The notes beneath the pieces are model-generated. The model searched no databases, was not told where the DNA came from, and was given only the letters and a program-made list of their open reading frames with translations. A stretch of DNA of 64,000 bases from an uncultured Lentisphaeraceae bacterium (lineage in GTDB: Bacteria; Verrucomicrobiota; Kiritimatiellia; RFP12; DVOR01): the NCBI GenBank assembly GCA_937892925.1, contig CALBHX010000032.1, positions 1-64,000 on the forward strand, given 5' to 3'. Below, one piece after another: positions 26,715 to 34,812 of this stretch. The position numbers were made by a program, and so were the translations under genes. Within the stretch, counting starts at the first letter, position 1; every line of letters begins with the position of its first letter.

Positions 26715-27707
26715 CTATATTTCCATTGCGCCAACCGTCACGGAAACGAGTTGCGATACGTTGTTCGCCGAGTCTTTCAGCGATACACTCCAAGCGAAAG
26801 CATCAAGAATCCCCTTGGCGATAGCTCGCGCCAACTGCTGCTGTTTGATAGGGCTTGTCAAGACTGTATAGTCTTCCGGATTGGTAATAAAACCGGTTTC
26901 GACTAGAATCGCCGGGGCTGGCGTGTCTCGTAATACCTTGAAATGAGCATGACGCACACCGCGATCCGCAGGAGCTCCGGGAAAAGCCGTCAGTGCTTTC
27001 TGAACAGCCAGAGCAAGCCGTGTGGCCATAACTAGGTAGGATTGACCCACCATGGGTGCCCGAGCAGAAGAACCTATGGCTGTCCCATCACAGCCAGGCG
27101 CCGGAAGCGTATATACCTCCACACCCTTTGCCAACGAATTTCCCGCAGAGTTAACATGCACACTGACGAAGGCATCGATAGGCTGTCGAGCAGCCATGGC
27201 TGTACGCTCATCAAGCGAATGCGGCGTACTGTCATCCGCTCGCGTCAAAAGTACATAATGCCCTTTGGCCTCTAGCAGCCGTTTAACTTCAAGCACAATG
27301 GCCAGCGTGATTTGCTTCTCGTATGTTGAACCTTTACGGCATCCTGTATCCGTTGCTCCATGCCCGGCATCCAATAAGATCGTCAGAATGTTAGATGATG
27401 CATCAACGGGGGGCGCTTTCAGAGCATGATATAATAACTCCACATCCTGTTCGGATAGAGAATGTGTTCCTGCCGGGCGGTGAAGGAAGTATTGCACACC
27501 ATCTACCCACGCTTGACGCGTACCGCATTGAAACACGAATTGATGATCCTGGCCAACAATGGTTATACGGCGGCCATCCACCAGAAGTTCAGCCTCCGGC
27601 ATTCCAAGTTTCCGTGGCACATCATGGTAGACCTGTGGACTACAGCCAACGAATAACCACATCATGATCATTCCACAGGCGATCCATACTTTAGACATTA
27701 GCCACAT
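26715..27707 (-). CDS. N-acetylmuramoyl-L-alanine amidase (Amidase_3), lipoprotein
   Basis: A 330-residue cell-wall hydrolase. The N-terminus is a lipoprotein signal peptide ending in LFVGC (Cys about residue 22), so it is membrane-tethered. A small N-terminal domain (~25-105) resembles a copper-amine-oxidase-like/AMIN-type substrate domain by position only. The zinc amidase domain (~107-310) has LLDAGHGATDTGC (first His), YEKQITLAIVLEV (Glu), VSVHVNSAG (second His) and ILVETGFITNPED (catalytic Glu). It cleaves the stem peptide from muramic acid. It follows ruvC by 7 bp in a four-gene operon with a nuclease and an HD hydrolase. Confidence 0.9.
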   Translation of the reverse strand: MWLMSKVWIACGMIMMWLFVGCSPQVYHDVPRKLGMPEAELLVDGRRITIVGQDHQFVFQCGTRQAWVDGVQYFLHRPAGTHSLSEQDVELLYHALKAPPVDASSNILTILLDAGHGATDTGCRKGSTYEKQITLAIVLEVKRLLEAKGHYVLLTRADDSTPHSLDERTAMAARQPIDAFVSVHVNSAGNSLAKGVEVYTLPAPGCDGTAIGSSARAPMVGQSYLVMATRLALAVQKALTAFPGAPADRGVRHAHFKVLRDTPAPAILVETGFITNPEDYTVLTSPIKQQQLARAIAKGILDAFAWSVSLKDSANNVSQLVSVTVGAMEI

Positions 27708-27714
27708 ATCTTCC

Positions 27715-28224
27715 TCATAGCGTTTTCTGAGAACCAGGAAAGCTCCTCACACTCCGATTAAGATGCGCAATGGCAATGGCTAACGCATCTGCAGCATCAT
27801 TCTGAATGGGAGGAGGCAAAGCAAGAATCCGCCCAACCATTGCCTGAACCTGTGCCTTCTCAGCAGAACCCACACCTGTTACGGCTCGTTTTACTTCGGC
27901 TGGCGAGTACTCACAGATCGGAATTGATCGCTTCGCACAGTTAAGCACCACCACTCCGCGTGCATGACACAGAATCATTGCTGTCCGTGCGTTTTTTGCA
28001 TAAAACACCCCTTCCATTGCAGCTTCTGTAGGGTGATATAAATCCAATACACGTGCGACTTCTGCATCCAGCAAGGCCAACGCTTCTGAAAGTGGACGGG
28101 TTTGGGGGATCCGAACCGGCGCATAATAAAGCGCTCGCCGACTGTTTCCCTCCATCTGAACAATCCCAAGGCCTGTCGAGCGTAACGAGGTATCAAACCC
28201 AATCGCAATCCGGCGAAAAACCAT
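27715..28224 (-). CDS. ruvC: Holliday junction endonuclease RuvC
   Basis: A 169-residue RuvC, normal length. IAIGFDTSLRSTGLGIV carries the first catalytic Asp, AAMEGVFYAKNARTAMIL the catalytic Glu, PAEVKRAVTGVGSAEKAQV the DNA-binding block and IQNDAADALAIAI the last Asp pair. The longer open frame to 28275 is not used: GGGAGG lies 10 nt before ATG 28224, which follows the upstream stop by one base (TGATATG). ruvA and ruvB are not in the window. Confidence 0.95.
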   Translation of the reverse strand: MVFRRIAIGFDTSLRSTGLGIVQMEGNSRRALYYAPVRIPQTRPLSEALALLDAEVARVLDLYHPTEAAMEGVFYAKNARTAMILCHARGVVVLNCAKRSIPICEYSPAEVKRAVTGVGSAEKAQVQAMVGRILALPPPIQNDAADALAIAIAHLNRSVRSFPGSQKTL

Positions 28225-28225
28225 A

Positions 28226-29212
28226 TCAAAACACCTCCCACCGGGGCCAAAACCGATTGGCTTCCGGAATCTCAACCGCGTCCTGAAGCGTTGGTGAAAG
28301 ATTTGGAAAAAAGTTAAGCCCAGTTGCTTCTTCCAACGCCCTTACAGAACAAAAACAGTAACGTGGGCGTTTGGAGGAAGCGGTCTCCTGCGGCATATAT
28401 ATGCCAAACACACGTAACTGTCGATCATGTACTGCTGCGACAATCATCGCAAAACCCTTCGGAATACGTACCCGCCCTTTTTTCAACCATGCGCCGGAGG
28501 CATCAGGAACGGTACAGACTAGCACATATACTGTGTCGCCTATGGACGACAAATCATCCGCAAGTTTTTGCTCCAATATGCGCCAAGGCCCCCGATTCAG
28601 GTCTGGCCGTTGTGGCGCAATATTTGTCATCAAAAAAGTTTCTCTCTGTGCGATACGCCCATACCCTGTGGCAATTGCATAGTTGGGAGCCATGTGCCCT
28701 CGATCATAACCACTGCCGGTATAAACATCCGGTGTTGGCGAATCAAATACCTGCTTATCCTGTAAAAATGCCGGGCGCTCCGGGGGCCATTTCATTACCC
28801 GTTTAACTGGGATGGCATATGCCGACCAAACCGGATATCCTAGCGTTGGCGAAAAACCGACCCAATACCCTTTTCGCTTCAATACCTGAATATCTTTTGG
28901 AACCTTTTGCGTATTTACAATCTGTGGAAGACCAAATGGCAGCGGGCCTTTTGATAAGGGAGCTAAATACTCCACCGCCACATCTCGTCCTGTCAACCCA
29001 ATCGCATCTGTGGCGTCCGCCGTAACTGCACCAAGCGCTTCCAATGTAGGCTCGAATGAACCAAACGAAGCTCGCCGCGCTGTTGGCAAATGTGCAAACC
29101 AATTGCCTACACCGAGCAATGCCAAAACCAACAAACCACCGATCCAATACGTTGAGTAGTTTGAAAAACGAGCACCTAGATTTGCCCGTTTCAACCTTCG
29201 CTTACGCGCCAT
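28226..29212 (-). CDS. Membrane-anchored DNA/RNA non-specific endonuclease (NUC1 family)
   Basis: A 328-residue beta-beta-alpha-metal nuclease. An Arg/Lys-rich N-terminus is followed by one membrane helix (~20-42, YWIGGLLVLALLGVGNWF), placing the enzyme outside the cytoplasm. The active-site block is SGYDRGHMAPNYA (DRGH, ~165-178) and the metal-site Asn/Glu are in PDLNRGPWRILEQKL. Relatives include EndA of Streptococcus and mitochondrial EndoG. ATG 29212 has GGAGG 7 nt upstream; an in-frame TTG at 29218 is less likely. The gene overlaps the HD gene by 11 nt, and ruvC begins 1 bp after its stop. Confidence 0.88.
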   Translation of the reverse strand: MARKRRLKRANLGARFSNYSTYWIGGLLVLALLGVGNWFAHLPTARRASFGSFEPTLEALGAVTADATDAIGLTGRDVAVEYLAPLSKGPLPFGLPQIVNTQKVPKDIQVLKRKGYWVGFSPTLGYPVWSAYAIPVKRVMKWPPERPAFLQDKQVFDSPTPDVYTGSGYDRGHMAPNYAIATGYGRIAQRETFLMTNIAPQRPDLNRGPWRILEQKLADDLSSIGDTVYVLVCTVPDASGAWLKKGRVRIPKGFAMIVAAVHDRQLRVFGIYMPQETASSKRPRYCFCSVRALEEATGLNFFPNLSPTLQDAVEIPEANRFWPRWEVF

Positions 29213-29987
29213 ACTCAAGCCTCCGCTTCATTTTCTCTAATACCCCACTACAACACTGACATATCACGTCGGTCGATCCAGGCAAAAGAGTACATAAATA
29301 ATCCCTACGCGTCTCCACCACTTTCCGCGCCAACGCCATACGAAGACTCTCCGCAAAAACCAGGCCTCCACTGCACCAAGCCAACTGGATAAAGACAAAG
29401 TCCGCCAACGAGCAAACATCGGCATAATCCACGCTCTTCCCTTCTCGTACAGCCGCAACCACAGCCTCTGATGGAGACCGTGCAATGGGCAGCCCCCAGT
29501 ATATTTCCGGATGCGCTGTCAAATACCCCGATTCTATCGCCTGATCCAGCACCCTGAAAATATCCAATTTGTCCGCGTCACGAACCAGTGCAGACAAACG
29601 GTATTCATCTTCTGATAACCGCTCTGGAAGATCCCGCAGATTATGAAACGCTATCGCATGAAGAACCAGATTCCGTTCTGTTGCAGAAACCGAATCTAAC
29701 CACCCCAATCGCAAAACCTCCGAACACCCCAACAATGCATGATCCACACTCTGCCGATCACTGAACGTTCGATAACGTTGAAACTGCTGAAACCGCCCCA
29801 CATCATGTAACCACGCTGTACATACCCCAAGGCTATACAACCCCGCAGAAAAGCCCTCGTGCTCCATAATCCGGATAGCATTTTCTACCACCCGCCGCGT
29901 ATGCATAATCTTCAGCTCAATCATATCCTCGCGGGGAAATGACTGACAAAAATCCAAAAATAAGGCCGATATTTTCACCTCGTCCAT
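29202..29987 (-). CDS. HD-domain metal-dependent phosphohydrolase
   Basis: A 261-residue HD-superfamily protein. The metal ligands appear in order: MHTRRVVENA (first His), TAWLHDVGRFQQF (HD pair), LVLHAIAFHN (distal histidines) and VRDADKLDIFRVL (last Asp). The substrate (nucleotide or other phosphoester) cannot be told. Near the C-terminus is a CQCC cluster. It is the first gene of an operon with the nuclease, ruvC and the amidase. Its start codon lies 7 nt after an extended -10 hexamer, so its message is probably leaderless. Confidence 0.82.
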   Translation of the reverse strand: MDEVKISALFLDFCQSFPREDMIELKIMHTRRVVENAIRIMEHEGFSAGLYSLGVCTAWLHDVGRFQQFQRYRTFSDRQSVDHALLGCSEVLRLGWLDSVSATERNLVLHAIAFHNLRDLPERLSEDEYRLSALVRDADKLDIFRVLDQAIESGYLTAHPEIYWGLPIARSPSEAVVAAVREGKSVDYADVCSLADFVFIQLAWCSGGLVFAESLRMALARKVVETRRDYLCTLLPGSTDVICQCCSGVLEKMKRRLEYGA

Positions 29988-29994
29988 ACGTGTT

Positions 29995-30003
29995 ATCGTA
30001 ACA
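29995..30003 (-). promoter_or_regulatory. Extended -10 promoter of the HD-nuclease-ruvC-amidase operon
   Basis: Minus-strand TGTTACGAT (TG-n-TACGAT, 4/6), 7 nt before the ATG at 29987, with no Shine-Dalgarno sequence between. Confidence 0.45.
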
Positions 30004-30042
30004 AAAGTTATACATACTCTACCATTACTAGAATAAGAAAGC

Positions 30043-30071
30043 CCCCTAGTTCTCTCGTGTTGAGAAGGGGA
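30043..30071. repeat. Hairpin between divergent HD and alaS promoters
   Basis: CCCC-TAG-TTCTC pairs with GAGAA-GGGG around a 7-nt loop (TAG bulged). On the minus strand a T-rich stretch (GCTTTCTTATTC) follows, so it could stop antisense transcription toward the HD operon; its role is not clear. Confidence 0.45.
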
Positions 30072-30094
30072 AAGATTCCTATTCTGTCAAAATG

Positions 30095-30103
30095 TGATAT
30101 ACT
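30095..30103 (+). promoter_or_regulatory. Extended -10 promoter of alaS
   Basis: TGATATACT (TG-n-TATACT, 5/6), 36 nt before the alaS ATG. The leader ends in a strong AAGGAGG ribosome-binding site. Confidence 0.55.
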
Positions 30104-30139
30104 TTTGCCCGTTTTCTTTCTTTTTTAAGGAGGCTTCCC

Positions 30140-31969
30140 ATGGCCAAGTTGACAGCTGATGCTCTGCGGGATATGTATTTGAAATTCTTCGAATCAAAGG
30201 GGCACACCATCATTTCCGGCGCCTCCGTAATTCCGGAAAACGATCCAACCGTGCTCTTTACTACCGCAGGCATGCATCCGCTCGTACCATACTTACTCGG
30301 AGAGAAACATCCCGCCGGGACACGCTTGACAGATGTCCAAAAGTGTGTGCGGACAGGAGACATTGAGGCTGTCGGTGATAGTGCACATTTAACTTTTTTT
30401 GAGATGCTTGGAAACTGGTCTCTTGGCGACTATTTCAAAAAGGAAGCCATCGCGTGGAGTTTTGAATTCCTAACCAAGCATCTGGGATTTAAGCCCGAAC
30501 AAATCTCTGTAACCGTCTTTGCCGGAGAAGGCGATATCCCACGCGACGGTGAAGCGATCGCCTACTGGAAGGCTCAAGGCATTCCCGAAAGCCATATTTT
30601 CCCGAAAGGGAGAGAAGACAATTGGTGGGGGCCGGCGGGAACAACCGGGCCTTGTGGCCCAGACACGGAAATGTTTATTGACACAGGGAAGGCTCCCTGC
30701 TGTGCCACATGTTCACCAGGTTGCGGATGTGGTAAATATATCGAGATCTGGAATGATGTCTTCATGCAATATAACAAAACTGCAGATGGAAAATATGAGC
30801 CATTAAAGCAGCATAACGTTGACACCGGAATGGGTGTTGAGCGAACAATCTGCATGATCAACGGATACAAGACCGTCTACGAATCCGAGCTCTTTCTCCC
30901 CTTGCTCAATAAGATTCGTGAACTAACCACAACGGAACTTCCGGAAGAAAAACGCATACGCGCCGAACGCATCATCGCAGATCATATGCGAACAGCCACC
31001 ATTATCTTGGGAGATCCGAAGGGCGGTGTAAAACCTGGAAATGTAGGCGCGAATTACGTGCTTCGGCGTTTAATCCGTCGCGCCGTCCGATACGGTATGG
31101 ATCTTGGTCTACCCTCTGGATTTACAGCTGTACTCGCAGACCTGGTTATTGGCACATATTGTGGTTTTTATCCTGAATTATCGGAAAAACGCAATATAAT
31201 CGTAACAGAGTTAACAGCGGAAGAAAATCGTTTTGCCAAAACCTTGCTGCAAGGGCGGCACGAGTTTGAAAAAGTAGCTGAGGTTATGACTCAGCATGGG
31301 CAAACACAAATTTCTGGTAAAACTGCATTCAAATTATACGATACATACGGATTCCCCTTGGAATTAACACAAGAGTTAGCCGCAGAGCGTGGACTAACAG
31401 TAGATGTCGAGGGTTTTAATAAAGCGGAAGCTAAGCACAAAGAAGCCTCCAAACAAGGTGAGGGGGTGTTCAAGGGCGGACTGGCCGATCACTCTGAACA
31501 GACCACACGATTACATACAGCAACACATTTACTTCACAAAGCACTCAAGCTCGTATTAGGAGATCACGTAAACCAGAAAGGCTCAAACATCACAGCAGAA
31601 CGCCTTCGCTTCGATTTTTCTCATCCTGAAAAGATGACGAAGGAACAACTGACGCAAGTAGAAGATCTGGTTAACGAGCAAATTGCGCGGGCGTTACCAA
31701 TCACCTGTGAAACCATGCCGATTGAAGCAGCCAAAGCTGCAGGAGCCACGGCTTTGTTTACAGCGAAATATGGCGAACAAGTGAAGGTCTACACCATGGG
31801 CGACTTCTCCAAGGAAGTCTGCGGAGGTCCGCATGCCCAAAACACATCTGAATTAATCGCATTCAAAATATTGAAAGAAGAAAGTTCCTCGGCAGGCGTA
31901 CGCCGTATTAAAGCTATCATCGGCGAACCTGCACTGGAAAAACGAAAAGCCGCAGGAAAACAGGCTTAA
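30140..31969 (+). CDS. alaS: Alanyl-tRNA synthetase, short form without the C-Ala domain
   Basis: A 609-residue AlaRS; most bacterial forms are about 870. The class II catalytic core is complete: FTTAGMHPLVPYL (motif 1 region), DVQKCVRTGDIEAVG and FFEMLGNWSLGDYFK. A Cys-rich insert (CCATCSPGCGCGKY) lies just before EIWNDVFMQY. The editing domain is present with zinc ligands HTATH (459-463) and CGGPH (561-565). The chain stops about 40 residues later, so the coiled coil and C-Ala/DHHA1 domain that help bind tRNA-Ala and dimerise are missing. Spirochaete AlaRS is similarly short. No separate C-Ala gene is visible. AAGGAGG supports the start. Confidence 0.95.
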   Translation: MAKLTADALRDMYLKFFESKGHTIISGASVIPENDPTVLFTTAGMHPLVPYLLGEKHPAGTRLTDVQKCVRTGDIEAVGDSAHLTFFEMLGNWSLGDYFKKEAIAWSFEFLTKHLGFKPEQISVTVFAGEGDIPRDGEAIAYWKAQGIPESHIFPKGREDNWWGPAGTTGPCGPDTEMFIDTGKAPCCATCSPGCGCGKYIEIWNDVFMQYNKTADGKYEPLKQHNVDTGMGVERTICMINGYKTVYESELFLPLLNKIRELTTTELPEEKRIRAERIIADHMRTATIILGDPKGGVKPGNVGANYVLRRLIRRAVRYGMDLGLPSGFTAVLADLVIGTYCGFYPELSEKRNIIVTELTAEENRFAKTLLQGRHEFEKVAEVMTQHGQTQISGKTAFKLYDTYGFPLELTQELAAERGLTVDVEGFNKAEAKHKEASKQGEGVFKGGLADHSEQTTRLHTATHLLHKALKLVLGDHVNQKGSNITAERLRFDFSHPEKMTKEQLTQVEDLVNEQIARALPITCETMPIEAAKAAGATALFTAKYGEQVKVYTMGDFSKEVCGGPHAQNTSELIAFKILKEESSSAGVRRIKAIIGEPALEKRKAAGKQA

Positions 31970-31974
31970 ACCGC

Positions 31975-32889
31975 ATGGCCACAGCTCTTGCACAATGTGA
32001 ACTTTGTCCACGGCGATGTGGAGTGAATCGTCTACTCGGCCAGAAAGGGTATTGTGGCGCGGGGGTGAAACCGCGTGTTTTTCGCTGGGGGCCGCACTTC
32101 GGCGAAGAGCCCCCGCTTTCGGGTACACGGGGAAGTGGCGCACTCTTTTTTTCGCATTGTACGTTACGCTGTTTATATTGTCAAAATGCAAAATGGAGTT
32201 CCGGCGGTGCTGGGGATGACCTTTCTATTGAAACGTTGACAGAGCGGATGCACGTATTAGTTGAACAAGGGTGCCATAATTGGAATCTTGTCTCCCCAAC
32301 GCCATGGCTTCCACAAATTACTGAAGCAGTGAAACCGTTATTACGGGCTGGTATAAAATTGCCGTTTGTGTATAATACATCCAGTTTTGAACGTACAGAA
32401 TCACTAAATAGTTACCTGCCTCTAATCGATATTGCATTGGCAGACTTGCGGTATGCAACGCAGAGCAGTGCGCAGGCCGGTTCATCTTGCAAAGAGTATG
32501 TTCCGATAGCGCGAGCAGCTATTCAATGGTTTTGGAACAAACTTGGCTCCTTGGAATGTGACTCCGATGGAATTGCACGTCGAGGGCTCATTGTTCGCCT
32601 GTTGGCCTTGCCCGGGCGAGTAGATGAAGTGGCAGACAACTTAATCTGGTTGCGCAATACGTTAGGTGCCGGTGTGGCAATTAGCGTAATGGCGCAATAT
32701 AACCCTGTAGGGCGAGCACGTGTAACACCCGGTTGGGATAAACGGTTAAGCCCAGAAGAGTTCACGCCATTGGCTGAGCTGGTTGAAGACCTCGGGTTCG
32801 AAACCGGCTGGGTACAATCGTGCGAAGATGAGACAGCTGAGCGTATGCTTGGCGATGACATGAATGCAGGATATGGTGAAGTGCGCTAA
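31975..32889 (+). CDS. Radical SAM protein of the PflA-like (COG1313) group
   Basis: A 304-residue protein. CELCPRRCGVNRLLGQKGYCG is a Cys-rich N-terminal motif, and CTLRCLYCQN (~residues 62-71) is the radical SAM 4Fe-4S site. The layout matches the uncharacterised pyruvate-formate-lyase-activase-like family, not true PflA, because no formate lyase is nearby and the N-terminal Cys block is different. The substrate is unknown. It begins 5 bp after alaS and is probably translated from the same message. Confidence 0.82.
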   Translation: MATALAQCELCPRRCGVNRLLGQKGYCGAGVKPRVFRWGPHFGEEPPLSGTRGSGALFFSHCTLRCLYCQNAKWSSGGAGDDLSIETLTERMHVLVEQGCHNWNLVSPTPWLPQITEAVKPLLRAGIKLPFVYNTSSFERTESLNSYLPLIDIALADLRYATQSSAQAGSSCKEYVPIARAAIQWFWNKLGSLECDSDGIARRGLIVRLLALPGRVDEVADNLIWLRNTLGAGVAISVMAQYNPVGRARVTPGWDKRLSPEEFTPLAELVEDLGFETGWVQSCEDETAERMLGDDMNAGYGEVR

Positions 32890-32940
32890 CCGCACAAGAT
32901 AACAATCATTGCATATACCCTTCAGAAAGGAAGATGAGAG

Positions 32941-33696
32941 ATGAGCGGACATAGTAAATGGGCAACCATTAAACATGCCAAGGGCGCAGCAGACGCCAAA
33001 CGCGGCAAAATGTTCAGCCGTTTGGCCAAAGAAATCATGCTAGTGGCCAAGAGTAATGGCGACCCAAACACCAACCCCTCCCTACGCAACCTGATTGCCA
33101 AAGCCAAGGCGATCAACATGCCTAAGGATAACATCGATCGTGCCATCAAGAAAGGCACCGGAGAATTACAGGCAGATATTCTTGAAGAAATCACTTATGA
33201 AGGTTATGTAGGAACCGTTGGGCTGGTCGTTCAAGTCCTGACCTCAAACAAAAATCGTGCGGCTGCTGAGATCCGCAATATCTTCAAAAAGAACAATTCG
33301 GAGCTCGGCCAATCAGGTTCTGTAACGCGCAATTTTGAGCGTAAGGGACAAATCCTTCTTCCTAAAGGAGATTTGAACGAAGATGACGTGATGATGTTGG
33401 CTCTTGATGCTGGTGCAGATGACGTCAATGCAGATGATGAAGGGTTCGAAATCCTTACCGCACCAGCCGCCTTTGCCGACGTCTGCGATGCCCTGAATAA
33501 AGCCGGAATTGAGACCTCTGATGCTGAGGTTAAACTGATCCCGGTAGCTACAACCCCTGTAACGGAGTTATCTCAAGCTAAGGCAATTAATAAGTTTATT
33601 GCTGCACTTGAAGATAATGAAGACGTTCAAAACGTTTTCACCACGGCAGATTTCTCAGATGAAATCGAAGCCGCTCTCGCTGCAGAAGAAGAATAA
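32941..33696 (+). CDS. yebC: YebC/TACO1-family translational regulator
   Basis: A 251-residue YebC with the invariant start MSGHSKWATIKHAKGAADAK, then LAKEIMLVAKSNGDP, MPKDNIDRAIKKGTGE and YEGYVG. YebC proteins act in the cytoplasm; recent work on the family links them to relief of ribosome stalling at proline stretches, and some are called transcription regulators. AAGGAAG upstream supports the start. A terminator follows 24 bp after the stop. Confidence 0.95.
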   Translation: MSGHSKWATIKHAKGAADAKRGKMFSRLAKEIMLVAKSNGDPNTNPSLRNLIAKAKAINMPKDNIDRAIKKGTGELQADILEEITYEGYVGTVGLVVQVLTSNKNRAAAEIRNIFKKNNSELGQSGSVTRNFERKGQILLPKGDLNEDDVMMLALDAGADDVNADDEGFEILTAPAAFADVCDALNKAGIETSDAEVKLIPVATTPVTELSQAKAINKFIAALEDNEDVQNVFTTADFSDEIEAALAAEEE

Positions 33697-33719
33697 ATAT
33701 AGACGTCTTCTTTTACGAA

Positions 33720-33765
33720 GAAGCCCCGCGGTTCAAAGTGAGTTCCGTGGGGCTTCATTTTATTA
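33720..33765 (+). terminator. Terminator after yebC
   Basis: 12-bp stem GAAGCCCCGCGG / CCGTGGGGCTTC with one G-T pair, 13-nt loop, then ATTTTATTA on the + strand. Confidence 0.9.
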
Positions 33766-33807
33766 TACTTTTCAACATACATTACATCCAAGCTCCAGCA
33801 AGACGTC

Positions 33808-34800
33808 TTATCCCCGTTTTTTCGGTAACAGGCATCGGCACATCCACCCAGGCTCTACGCATTTTAGCTCCGGAACTGCGCGAACACAACCCGATACAGC
33901 ATCTGCACACCTCGGAGCAAACGCACATCCCGCAGGGAACCGCCCGGGCGGAGGAACCGTTCCGGGAATATCCTGCAACCGCATTTTATCCAAGCGCAAA
34001 CTGGGAACAGCCGCCAACAACCCTTTTGTATATGGATGGTGCGGATCAGCGAGCACGTCTTGTACCGCGCCGCTTTCCACAATTCGTCCAGCATACATCA
34101 CATAAACGCGCTGCATATAATTAGCTACAATACCCAGATTATGCGTAATCAGCAATAATGCCATACCCCGCTGTTTGGCCAAATCGGTCATCAGCCCAAG
34201 GATTAAACGCTGCGTAGTTACATCCAACGCCGTTGTCGGCTCATCCGCAATCAACAATCGAGGTTCTGCCGCCAATGCCATCGCCAACATGACACGCTGA
34301 CATTGCCCGCCTGAAAGCTCGCAAGGATAGGCTCTCAGTGCACGTACGGGATCAGGCAAACCCACATCCGTCAGCAAGGACAAGATTCTCTCGCGGCACA
34401 ATCTTCGGTTTTGGTTCGGCAAAACTTCCGCAATTTGCTCGCCAATACGCATCACCGGATTTAAGCTTGCCATTGGATCCTGAAAGACATAGGCTATCCC
34501 CTTGCGTCGAACAGCTTGCAAAGCCGCAGGGTTCGCCAGAATGTCTACCCCTGAGAACCGAATACGCCCTGTCATTCGAGCTCTGTCCGTTGGAGGCAGT
34601 GCCGTAACACTCAAGGCCGTAATCGATTTCCCACACCCACTTTCACCCACCAGAGCCACCCGCTCTCCTTCACCTACAGAGAGACTAACCTCCGGCACAG
34701 GGGTAACTTCCCCGCTCGGCGTTCGAAACGTTACCGACAACCGATCGAGCACCAATAACGGCGAATCCGTCTGCACGGCCTGCTCAGGGACAGCATCCAC
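33808..34800 (-). CDS. Oligopeptide/dipeptide ABC transporter ATP-binding protein (OppD/DppD type)
   Basis: A 330-residue ABC ATPase. Walker A is ALVGESGCGKSITAL, Q-loop VFQDPMASLNP, signature ELSGGQCQRVMLAMAL, Walker B LLIADEPTTALD and the switch His in LLITHNLG. The C-terminal Opp-type extension has the conserved Cys pattern in CAFAPRCADAVSGC. It would energise peptide or nickel uptake, but the permeases, binding protein and second ATPase are not in the window. The start is GTG, with GGGAG 8-12 nt upstream, 12 bp after the CPA2 antiporter gene. Confidence 0.9.
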   Translation of the reverse strand: MDAVPEQAVQTDSPLLVLDRLSVTFRTPSGEVTPVPEVSLSVGEGERVALVGESGCGKSITALSVTALPPTDRARMTGRIRFSGVDILANPAALQAVRRKGIAYVFQDPMASLNPVMRIGEQIAEVLPNQNRRLCRERILSLLTDVGLPDPVRALRAYPCELSGGQCQRVMLAMALAAEPRLLIADEPTTALDVTTQRLILGLMTDLAKQRGMALLLITHNLGIVANYMQRVYVMYAGRIVESGAVQDVLADPHHPYTKGLLAAVPSLRLDKMRLQDIPGTVPPPGRFPAGCAFAPRCADAVSGCVRAVPELKCVEPGWMCRCLLPKKRG

Positions 34801-34812
34801 GGCACATTCTCC

